The translations under genes were made by a program, and so were the position numbers. The notes under the pieces are model-generated. The model had not been told where the DNA came from and made no database searches. It was given only the letters and a program-made list of their open reading frames with translations. A stretch of DNA of 11,918 nucleotides from an uncultured Dialister sp. (lineage in GTDB: Bacteria; Bacillota; Negativicutes; Veillonellales; Dialisteraceae): the NCBI RefSeq assembly GCF_900538805.1, contig NZ_UPZP01000072.1, positions 1-11,918 on the forward strand, read 5' to 3'. Of this stretch, positions 1 to 5,244 are shown in pieces (position 1 is the first letter of the stretch; each line of letters starts with the position of its first letter).

Positions 1-496
1 GTATTCCCGAAGGTTGACACGCCCTTACGGGCGTGAGGGTTGATGGGGCCGCCGGGCCTTCGGCCCTGGGCCCCAAGGGTTCTGTCCGGGATCGGCTTCG
101 CCTTCCGGACAGTTTGAGGGCCTCCGGCCCAGGGTAGTTATATAGCACCGTTCCACTGGGGAGGTACGGCGCCTTTCGGCGCCAGTATAAATGCCGCCTA
201 TCGGCGGCGAACCTCGTGCTGCCGCGAAGCGGCATATAAATAGGCGCCCCTAAAGGGGAAACGACTCACTACATTTTGTGCGTCGCTGGTACTCCTACAA
301 AATGTGTTCGCTGTGCACCCGGCAGGGCGTCTTCCTCGCCAACGCAGTGGTACTATATAACTCCCTGTGCCGCAGGCACTTAACACATCCGGGAGGCGCC
401 AGCCGGTCCCGGATAGAACCCTTGGCGCTGAGGGCCGCAGGCCCAATAGCGCCATCAATCCTCGCCCGCGTCAGCGGGCGTCAACCTTCGGGAATA
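1..496. repeat. Composite hairpin element A (nested palindrome)
   Basis: No gene is visible here. The left end reads GTATTCCCGAAGGTTGAC (1-18), and its inverse complement closes the element at about 479-496. The two arms stay recognisably homologous inwards: AAGGGTTCT (74-82) matches the inverse of AGAACCCTT (about 415-423), and AGTTATATAG (136-145) matches CTATATAACT (about 353-362). Each arm is itself a string of small hairpins with short loops. Examples are CACGCCC/GGGCGTG (18-35), CTGTCCGG/CCGGACAG (82-112), GGCGCC/GGCGCC (168-183), GCCGCC/GGCGGC (193-208), GTGCC/GGCAC (367-379), TCCGGG/CCCGGA (388-413) and CGCCCGC/GCGGGCG (463-480). Near the middle, ACATTTTGT (271-279) pairs with ACAAAATGT (296-304). 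The left arm carries extra hairpins (about 186-265) absent from the right. Modules recur in elements B-E. The element may continue left of the window. Confidence 0.75.
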
Positions 497-514
497 CAGC
501 CACCCGCCGAAATC

Positions 515-554
515 GCATAAAAAAGCCATCCCCCGCGGGATGGCTTTTTTATGC
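515..554. terminator. Bidirectional intrinsic terminator after arsR
   Basis: An 18-bp perfect inverted repeat (515-532 with 537-554) has a 4-nt loop. Its GC-rich core GCCATCCC/GGGATGGC is flanked by six A on the left and six T on the right, so it can stop transcripts from both strands. On the minus strand it lies 16 bp past the arsR-like stop codon. It also separates that gene from composite element A. Confidence 0.9.
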
Positions 555-570
555 GTCTCAACTATGTTCA

Positions 571-936
571 TCAGTTGCCGAATTCGTCTTTTCCGCCAAC
601 CTGCTGAGGCTGGACTTTGACGTACTTAATCTGTTCGCACACGCATTTATCCTTCATTTTGTACAGTTCCGGAATGAACTCCATCATCTTATTGAAGGTA
701 TCATCGTTAATGGAATACTTGGTCCACAGGCCCTCTCTTCTGGCATTCACCACTTTAGCCTCAATCAGGATCTTCATATGATAGGACAGGGTGGACTGGG
801 ACAGGGTGAAATTTGACAGAATGTCGCAGGCCGACATTTCACGGCAGGACAGCATATCCACAACCCGGAGACGGGTCTCGTCGGAAAGCGCCTTGAAAAT
901 AGTGGCAAACTCTTTATAGCTCGGTTGGAAATCCAT
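571..936 (-). CDS. ArsR/SmtB-family metal(loid)-responsive repressor
   Basis: This 121-residue protein is a typical length for the ArsR/SmtB family, which are winged-helix dimers that leave DNA when they bind metal or metalloid. The N-terminal FKALSDETRLRVVDML (about 14-29) and the recognition helix region TLSQSTLSYHMKIL (about 44-57), followed by a wing with ARREGLWTKYSI (65-76), match the arsenical-resistance branch. The usual ELCVCDL metalloid motif is changed to CREMSACDI (31-39): Cys37 is present and the first motif Cys is Ser35. Cys31 lies just upstream and a CVC pair sits at 98-100. The start at 936 follows AAAGGGG at a good distance. It has its own promoter (1050-1078) and terminator. 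It lies downstream of the permease on the same strand, which suggests but does not prove that it controls that gene or itself. The inducer is unknown. Confidence 0.88.
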   Translation of the reverse strand: MDFQPSYKEFATIFKALSDETRLRVVDMLSCREMSACDILSNFTLSQSTLSYHMKILIEAKVVNARREGLWTKYSINDDTFNKMMEFIPELYKMKDKCVCEQIKYVKVQPQQVGGKDEFGN

Positions 937-1049
937 AATAAACCCCTTTTCTAAACAGCTGATTCTTCATTACATTTTATAATTATATTTCATAGACTTA
1001 ACGGCCCATGAGGCATGACGAATCGACACATTTAAATCTATTTTTGTCC

Positions 1050-1078
1050 ATTTTATAACATCGTCCTGTTCTTGTCAA
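1050..1078 (-). promoter_or_regulatory. Sigma-A-type promoter of the arsR-like gene
   Basis: On the minus strand a perfect TTGACA (1073-1078) is followed after 17 bp by TAAAAT (1050-1055). An overlapping TATAAA at 1052-1057 is an alternative -10. This leaves a leader of about 105 nt before the ATG at 936. The leader is AT-rich (about 955-1000) and could hold an autoregulatory operator, but I see no clean dyad. Confidence 0.75.
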
Positions 1079-1136
1079 TCCAGTTTTATCGATTCAGTGC
1101 AATTTATCTCCATTTCCCCTATTTTACCCATGAGAA

Positions 1137-1158
1137 AAGGCCTGCCAAAAGGCAGGCC
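1137..1158 (-). terminator. Intrinsic terminator of the permease gene
   Basis: GGCCTGCC (1139-1146), an AAAA loop and GGCAGGCC (1151-1158) form an 8-bp perfect stem. On the minus strand it is followed by TTTTCTC. It lies 38 bp beyond the permease stop codon, so the permease and the arsR-like gene are probably separate transcripts. Confidence 0.8.
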
Positions 1159-1195
1159 CTTTCAGGTGGATTATGATGGTACCCCTTATTTTCTA

Positions 1196-2491
1196 TTACA
1201 TACCGGCCAGCATGAAGTAGCGGACTTCGATGTAGATGCTGGTGACGATAAGGGACATAATCATCAGCGGGAAGCACCATTTCATGAAGGTGCCGAAGGA
1301 AATGTTATGTCCTTCTTTAGCCGCAATAGCCACCATGATAACGTTCGGGGAAGCACCGATCATGGTGCCGTTGCCGCCGAAGCAGGCGCCGGTGGCCAGT
1401 GCCCACCACATGTAGTCTGCATGGGGCAGGTTCATGAGGGCCTGCATATCCTTAATCAGAGGAATCATGGTTGCGGTGAAGGGAATGTTATCAATGAATG
1501 CAGAAGCAATACCGGAGAGCCAGAGAATCATGTAGGTGATGAGGTGGTTATCCCCGTTGGCCAGAGCCACGCCCCAGGAAGCGATGGCTGTGATGACGCC
1601 GGCATTTTCCATGCCGCCTACCAGGATGAAGAGGCCCATGAAGAAGAACAGCGTATCCAGATCCACTTCCTTCATGGCATCTTCCGGATTAATATGGCAT
1701 GCCAGCATGGCAACCACGCCGCCGGTCATGGCGATGGTGGCAGACTGCAGACCGAAGCGGGAATGAAGGACGAAGCCTACGATGGTGAGGCCAAGGACGA
1801 TGAGGGAACGCTTGAAAATCATCTTATCTTCCACAGCAGACATGACATCGATGGCATCAATCTGTTCCTGGGGAAGGTGTCCATGGGGCAGCTCTTTTCT
1901 GAAGATAAAGAGGATGCCGATGAGGGTTGCCACGATGGTGATGACAACCACCGGAGCCAGATTGAGAAGGAAATCATTGAAATCCAGATGGGTGGCAGAA
2001 CCAATCATAACGTTCGGCGGGTTGCCGATCATGAGAGCCGTACCGCCTACGTTGCACATGAGGATTTCCGAAACCAGTACCGGCACCGGGGAAATCTTCA
2101 GCATGCGGCAGAGGGAAATGGTCATGGGCGCAATCAGAAGGGCAGCGGTGACAGAATCGATGAGGGAAGCGCCTACGGCTGTCACGCAGGACAGGAGCAC
2201 CAGAAGCTCCCTCGGGGACCCCTTGGACTTTTTCATTGCCCACAAAGCAAGCACCCGGAAGAAACCGGATTTCTTTACCACGGAAATCAGAATCATCATG
2301 CCTGCCAGAAGGCCAAGGGTATTCCAGTCGATATATTTCCCAAAGGCTTCCGACTGAGTCACATACCCGGCATAAATCATCGCGCCGCCGCCGACCAATG
2401 CGCAGATGGTTCTCGGGAACTTTTCAGACATGATTCCCACATACGTGAGACAGAAGATGATGACGGCTAGGTAGAATTGAAATGTAGTCAT
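1196..2491 (-). CDS. ArsB/NhaD-type (ion transporter superfamily) permease
   Basis: This 431-residue integral membrane protein has about ten or more hydrophobic helices. It shows the internal duplication of the ion transporter superfamily. IDSVTAALLIAP (111-122) and GGTALMIGNPPNVMIG (149-164) in the first half correspond to IDNIPFTATMIP (333-344) and GGNGTMIGASPNVI (372-385) in the second. The paired GNPPN/GASPN hairpins are the family's substrate and cation site. Members export arsenite or antimonite (ArsB), exchange Na+ for H+ (NhaD), or carry dicarboxylates. Sequence alone does not decide between these. The arsR-like gene downstream favours a metalloid or cation role. The start at 2491 is preceded by GAGAGGAG about 12 nt upstream and a nearer AGG. 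The gene has an unusually long structured leader and its own terminator. Confidence 0.85.
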   Translation of the reverse strand: MTTFQFYLAVIIFCLTYVGIMSEKFPRTICALVGGGAMIYAGYVTQSEAFGKYIDWNTLGLLAGMMILISVVKKSGFFRVLALWAMKKSKGSPRELLVLLSCVTAVGASLIDSVTAALLIAPMTISLCRMLKISPVPVLVSEILMCNVGGTALMIGNPPNVMIGSATHLDFNDFLLNLAPVVVITIVATLIGILFIFRKELPHGHLPQEQIDAIDVMSAVEDKMIFKRSLIVLGLTIVGFVLHSRFGLQSATIAMTGGVVAMLACHINPEDAMKEVDLDTLFFFMGLFILVGGMENAGVITAIASWGVALANGDNHLITYMILWLSGIASAFIDNIPFTATMIPLIKDMQALMNLPHADYMWWALATGACFGGNGTMIGASPNVIMVAIAAKEGHNISFGTFMKWCFPLMIMSLIVTSIYIEVRYFMLAGM

Positions 2492-2640
2492 GAAATACCT
2501 GAACTCCTCTCACTGCCCTGAAAAGGGTCGTAGATTTTCATTGGGAATGAGGGACCGCGTTCCTCCGGACCCTTCCTTTTCCGGAACTGCGGAATGTGAA
2601 ATCACGACGTCCCCGATGAAGAAACACCACATCGCTTGAT
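2492..2640 (-). promoter_or_regulatory. Structured 5' leader of the permease mRNA, candidate cis-regulatory RNA
   Basis: If transcription starts near 2640, the leader is about 150 nt. On the minus strand it can form these elements. First, CGATG/CATCG hairpin at about 2634-2614. Second, a longer stem with CCGC(A)GTTCCGG (2592-2581) against CCGG(AGG)AACGCGG (2568-2555), enclosing a 12-nt purine-rich loop, AAAAGGAAGGGT. Third, a small TCATT-CCC-AATGA hairpin (2550-2538). The loop of the second stem is complementary to ACCCTTTT (2528-2521) just before the ribosome binding site, so a pseudoknot or a switch between two folds is possible. I do not recognise a named riboswitch class. Confidence 0.4.
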
Positions 2641-2646
2641 AGTTTT

Positions 2647-2675
2647 ATTCTAACACAATGCATGGAAGAAATAAA
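2647..2675 (-). promoter_or_regulatory. Putative promoter of the permease gene
   Basis: TAGAAT (2647-2652, minus strand) is a good -10. With 17 bp spacing the -35 would be TTTATT (2670-2675), which is weak. The weak -35 would fit a regulated promoter. Confidence 0.45.
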
Positions 2676-2718
2676 TAATACATGGCGAGGAAGATGAAAA
2701 TTAATATATAAAATTTAG

Positions 2719-2735
2719 TTTATGATTATCATAAA
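2719..2735. promoter_or_regulatory. Fur/PerR-like 17-bp palindrome
   Basis: TTTATGATTATCATAAA is a perfect 8-1-8 dyad in an AT-rich stretch. Its ATGATTATCAT core resembles the Fur-family box. It lies about 45 bp upstream of the proposed permease -35 and has no recognisable gene on the other side. The regulator is an inference. Confidence 0.45.
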
Positions 2736-2774
2736 TCATTTTTATTACTTATATGTCTATGGATTTATGGAGCC

Positions 2775-2985
2775 GAAAAAATGGGGCTCTGCGGGGTTTG
2801 GGGAGAAGTCCAGCGCCCTTCGGGCGCAGGGTCCGCGGCTTCGCCGCAGGCTGCGCGGAAGGGCTGCGTAAAAAGGTTCTTAAGATGGACCGGCCTGTCG
2901 GCTGGAAGGTTCAGAGGGTTTTGGCGGTGCCCTTACGGGCGCATTATAAAAAAGCGCCGACCGGGATTTATCAGCCAAAGAGGCA
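2775..2985. repeat. Composite hairpin element B (partial copy)
   Basis: This is a gene-free run of hairpins of the same family as A, C, D and E. It includes GCGCCC-TTC-GGGCGC (about 2815-2829), GCGGCTTCGCCGC (about 2833-2845) and a block GGTTCAGAGGGTT (2910-2922). That block runs into GCCCTTACGGGC, then GCATTATAAAA and GCGCCG, matching element C at 5329-5376. The right half seen in C and D is absent. The copy ends at MITE copy 1, which suggests truncation. The apparent reading frames across it are translations of hairpins, not genes. Confidence 0.6.
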
Positions 2986-3150
2986 TAGGGAAGCACTGAT
3001 TCATTCGCAGAATCGGATTTCATATGTATTTTTATCCAATACTGCGTCATCAGTCTCCTTAAACAGCTCGCTATTCGCGTCAACTGATTCCTTGCATTGA
3101 ATAAAAATACAAGAATGAAATCCAATAACGATTTAATCAGCGCTTCCCTA
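2986..3150 (-). mobile_element. MITE-like element, copy 1
   Basis: Inverted ends TAGGGAAGCACTGATT (2986-3001) and AATCAGCGCTTCCCTA (3135-3150) match at 15 of 16 positions. Both end in TA, which is compatible with a TA target duplication. The 165-bp element has no coding capacity. It can fold into one long hairpin: GGATTTCAT (3016-3024) against ATGAAATCC (3115-3123), ATTTTTATCCAAT (about 3028-3040) against ATTGAATAAAAAT (about 3096-3108), and CAGT (3051-3054) against ACTG (3082-3085). A second copy lies at 11784 in the opposite orientation. The transposase family that would move it is unknown to me. Confidence 0.7.
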
Positions 3151-3198
3151 ACGGCTTGTACCGAGATTCTTCGCCCGACCGATGCAGAATGACTGTGG

Positions 3199-3239
3199 GG
3201 CGGATAGCGGATAGCGATAAGCGATAAGCGGGCAGCGGT
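3199..3239. repeat. Heptamer tandem repeat (AGCGGAT-like)
   Basis: About five to six imperfect 7-bp units read AGCGGAT, AGCGGAT, AGCGATA, AGCGATA, AGCGGGC, AGCGG. A related short run occurs at 5561-5586. The rest of 3151-3253 holds nothing I can assign. Confidence 0.6.
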
Positions 3240-3253
3240 CCTTCCGGCCCACG

Positions 3254-3287
3254 CAAAAAATCCTGCAGAGGGCTGTCTGCAGGATTT
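3254..3287 (-). terminator. Intrinsic terminator of the tRNA operon
   Basis: AAATCCTGCAGA (3258-3269) and TCTGCAGGATTT (3276-3287) form a 12-bp perfect stem with a 6-nt loop. On the minus strand it is followed by a run of T (the A run at 3255-3260). It lies 6 bp beyond the CCA end of tRNA-Gln. Confidence 0.9.
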
Positions 3288-3293
3288 GATGAC

Positions 3294-3367
3294 TGGCAGG
3301 GGTAGGTGGAGTCGGACCACCGATAACGGAGTCAAAGTCCGTTGCCTTACCGCTTGGCGATACCCCC
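3294..3367 (-). tRNA. tRNA-Gln (anticodon TTG)
   Basis: The minus strand folds as a 74-nt cloverleaf with CCA encoded. The acceptor GGGGGTA pairs with TACCCCT, so the first pair is a G-U wobble. The D arm is GCC/GGC with loop AAGCGGTAA. The anticodon arm is ACGGA-CTTTGAC-TCCGT, giving anticodon TTG. The T arm is GGTGG-TCCGACT-CCACC. The T loop has C where position 55 is almost always U. A weak first acceptor pair is usual in glutamine tRNAs. It is the second gene of the transcript that starts at tRNA-His. Confidence 0.93.
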
Positions 3368-3424
3368 ATATCAAGGAGCCGGTGCCTATATCACCCGGAA
3401 TCCCTGTTTTTAGGTAAAAAAAAA

Positions 3425-3501
3425 TGGGGCGAGTGGTGGGGCTCGAACCCACGCATAACGGAGCCACAATCCGCCGTGTTAGCCGCTTCACCACACCCGC
3501 C
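3425..3501 (-). tRNA. tRNA-His (anticodon GTG)
   Basis: The acceptor GCGGGTG pairs with CACTCGC, discriminator C73 is followed by encoded CCA, and the extra G at -1 is encoded (3501), as expected for histidine tRNA. The anticodon arm is GCGGA-TTGTGGC-TCCGT and the T arm is GTGGG-TTCGAGC-CCCAC. It is the first gene of a His-Gln tRNA operon, with 57 bp between the two. Confidence 0.95.
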
Positions 3502-3510
3502 ACATATGGA

Positions 3511-3570
3511 GTCATATGACAGGCGCCATATGACGTTGTTTATTGTACCATATCCATAGAAGTGAGTCAA
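3511..3570 (-). promoter_or_regulatory. Strong promoter and leader hairpin of the tRNA operon
   Basis: On the minus strand TTGACT (3565-3570) is followed after exactly 17 bp by TACAAT (3542-3547). The transcript should begin near 3535. There GTCATATG and CATATGAC (3511-3518 and 3527-3534) form an 8-bp hairpin at the very 5' end, which would be removed during 5' processing of tRNA-His. Confidence 0.85.
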
Positions 3571-4130
3571 GAAAATTATTTGGGCAGCTGCCGGGCGGTG
3601 CCCGGCGGTTTCCCGTCCGGCATGGCGCCATTGCTTTTCATCTCCATAGGAAACTTCTCGCGAATGGTTTCCTGTCCGGCATAGCTCCACTGTGTTTCAT
3701 CGCGGCAGGAAACTATTCGCGTACAGTTTCCCATCCGACATGATGCCGCTGTGTTTCATACCGACAGGAAACCTTTCGCGTATAGTTTCCTGTCCGGCAT
3801 GATACCATCGTGCTTCATCGCGGCAGGAAACTTCTCGCAAATGGTTTCCTATCCAGCATAGCTCCATTGCGTTTCATACCGGCAGGAAACTTTTCGCAAA
3901 TGGGTTCCTATCCGGCATGGCTCCATTGCGTTTCATCTCAACAGGAAACTTTTTGCGAATGGTTTCCTGTCCGGCATAGCTCCATTGCATTTCATCTCAG
4001 CAGGAAACTATTCGCATATAGTTTCCTGTCCGGCATGATACCATCGTGCTTCATCGCGGCAGGAAACTTTTTGCGTATAGTTTCCTATCCGACATGGTGC
4101 CGCTACGTTTCATCACGGCAGGAAACTTTT

Positions 4131-4174
4131 CGACCGGAGATTTCTCGACTCCGCTCCGCTCGAAATGACAGAAC
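4131..4174. repeat. Inserted module in tandem array, copy 1
   Basis: Between TTCG of one unit and GGCATGG of the next, the usual dyad is replaced by a module beginning ACCGGAGATTTCTCGACTCC and ending CGCTCGAAATGACAGAAC. ATTTC-TCGA and TCGAAAT within it can pair. Confidence 0.7.
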
Positions 4175-4390
4175 GGCATGGCTCCATTGCGTTTCATACC
4201 GACAGGAAACTATTCGCGTACAGTTTCCTATCCGGCATGGCTCCATTGCTTTTCATCTCCATAGGAAACTTCTCGCGAATGGTTTCCTGTCCGGCATGGC
4301 GCCATTGCGTTTCATCACGGCAGGAAACTTTTCGCGTATGGTTTCCCATCCGGCATGGCTCCATTGCGTTTCATCTCAGCAGGAAACTAT

Positions 4391-4440
4391 TCGACCGGAG
4401 ATTTCTCGACTCCGATTCGCTCCGCTCGAAATGACAGAAC
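4391..4440. repeat. Inserted module in tandem array, copy 2
   Basis: This is the same module as at 4131, at the identical place within the 59-bp unit, with six extra bases (ATTCGC-like) in its centre. The shared junctions suggest that unit duplication carried it, rather than two independent insertions. Confidence 0.7.
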
Positions 4441-4550
4441 GGCATGGCGCCATTGCGTTTCATACCGACAGGAAACTATTCGCAAATGGTTTCCCATCCG
4501 GCATGGCGCCATTGCGTTTCATCTCCATAGGAAACTTTCCCCAATCCGTG

Positions 4551-4556
4551 TATAAT
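4551..4556 (+). promoter_or_regulatory. Probable -10 of the fchA-like gene
   Basis: A perfect TATAAT lies 56 bp before the chosen start codon. At 16-18 bp spacing the -35 region is AGGAAA-like (about 4528-4534), which is the last GGAAAC of the tandem array and matches the consensus poorly. The promoter therefore sits directly on the edge of the array. Confidence 0.5.
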
Positions 4557-4612
4557 AGTAAACAAACCACTGCGGCAGCGCGTGGGTAATCTGAACATCG
4601 AGGTGTATGTGT

Positions 4613-5236
4613 ATGGAAAAGAAAGCTTTCCGTGAAAGAACGATTAATGATTTTCTGGATGACCTGGGAAGCCGGTCTCCGGCCCCCGGCGGCGGTGCGG
4701 CTGCGGGACTTCTGGGTGCCCAGGCCTGCGCCCTGGCGGAGATGGTATGCCATCTCACCGAGTCCAATAAGAACTACGCCCAGTTTCATGAAAAGGCAGG
4801 GGAGTATGCGGCGGTATTCAATATGGCCCGTTCCATTTTCCTGGATCTCATGGATGAAGACGCCGCCAATTTCCTGGAGCTCATGGAAACTCTCCGTTCC
4901 ATCCGGAATCTTCCTCTGGAAGAGCGGCAGGAGAAGCAGCTGGAAGCCTTCAAGAAAGCCATTGCCGTTCCCCGGCAGATGGCCCAGACCATGAGCGAAC
5001 TTCTCCCCAGCTTCACGAATCTTCTGCTGAAGGGAAATAAAAACGCCCTCAGCGATTCCATCATGGCTGCCCAGAGCGCCATCGCCTGCATCCAGGCTTC
5101 CATTATTAATGTGAAAATCAACATGAAATATATTGATGATGAATTCTATGAACATGAAATGAAGGACACCATCACCAGCTGGGAAAACGCAGTGTCCGCC
5201 ATCGATGCGGTGCTCACGTACCAGGTGGATTTGTAA
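4613..5236 (+). CDS. Cyclodeaminase/cyclohydrolase family protein (FTCD_C/FchA-like)
   Basis: This 207-residue soluble protein is close to the usual length of the FTCD C-terminal-type family. It is all-helical, with no signal peptide or membrane segment. The N-terminal stretch FLDDLGSRSPAPGGGAAAG (14-32), followed by an ALAEMVCHLT helix, is the family signature. The PGGG loop contributes to the folate site. In this family FchA hydrolyses methenyl-tetrahydrofolate to formyl-tetrahydrofolate, and the FTCD homologue deaminates formimino-tetrahydrofolate. Which reaction applies here cannot be read from sequence, because no folate or histidine degradation genes are adjacent. An ATG at 4607 is also in frame, but the GAGG at 4600-4603 is only 3 nt from it and 9 nt from the ATG at 4613, so 4613 is preferred. 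Composite element C begins just after the stop codon. Confidence 0.85.
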   Translation: MEKKAFRERTINDFLDDLGSRSPAPGGGAAAGLLGAQACALAEMVCHLTESNKNYAQFHEKAGEYAAVFNMARSIFLDLMDEDAANFLELMETLRSIRNLPLEERQEKQLEAFKKAIAVPRQMAQTMSELLPSFTNLLLKGNKNALSDSIMAAQSAIACIQASIINVKINMKYIDDEFYEHEMKDTITSWENAVSAIDAVLTYQVDL

Positions 5237-5244
5237 GGGGGCGC

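Larger units (their letters stand above)
3608..4535. repeat. 59-bp tandem repeat array, about 15 units
   Basis: Each unit begins GTTTCCTGTCCGGCATGG, continues CTCCATTGCGTTTCAT, ends AGGAAACTTTTCGCGAATG and is 59 bp long. At each junction the AGGAAAC end of one unit and the GTTTCCT start of the next form a dyad around a TTCGCG-type loop. At 4001-4028 the arms CAGGAAACTA and TAGTTTCCTG are perfect. Many units also carry ATGGCGCCAT or ATGGCTCCAT in the middle. Units vary by point changes in several sub-types, some recurring as pairs. There is no CRISPR logic: both the dyad and the inter-dyad stretch are conserved. There are no stop codons over long runs, but 59 is not a multiple of 3. The array fills the gap between the tRNA promoter and the fchA-like gene. 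Confidence 0.85.

Noticed and set aside
1097..2470. 457-codon plus-strand open frame
   Set aside because: It is the antisense shadow of the permease gene, with no start signal and a His/Glu/Gly-rich composition typical of reverse reading.
2581..2640. Fluoride (crcB) riboswitch in the permease leader
   Set aside because: A GATGTGGTGTTT stretch is faintly similar, but the conserved pseudoknot partners are not visible.
2752..3100. 115-codon plus-strand frame near the Fur-like box
   Set aside because: It crosses element B and MITE copy 1. The peptide is a translation of palindromes, with no family resemblance.
2880..3515. 211-codon minus-strand open frame
   Set aside because: It runs through the tRNA-Gln gene, its terminator, MITE copy 1 and element B, so it cannot be a protein gene.
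3608..4535. CRISPR array
   Set aside because: Both the dyad and the stretch between dyads are conserved, the period is not repeat plus unique spacer, and no cas gene is present.
3810..4589. Long open frame across the tandem array (259 codons) and overlapping shorter ones
   Set aside because: The 59-bp unit shifts frame every repeat and simply lacks stop codons, so frames stay open by composition. No ribosome binding site or codon pattern supports translation.
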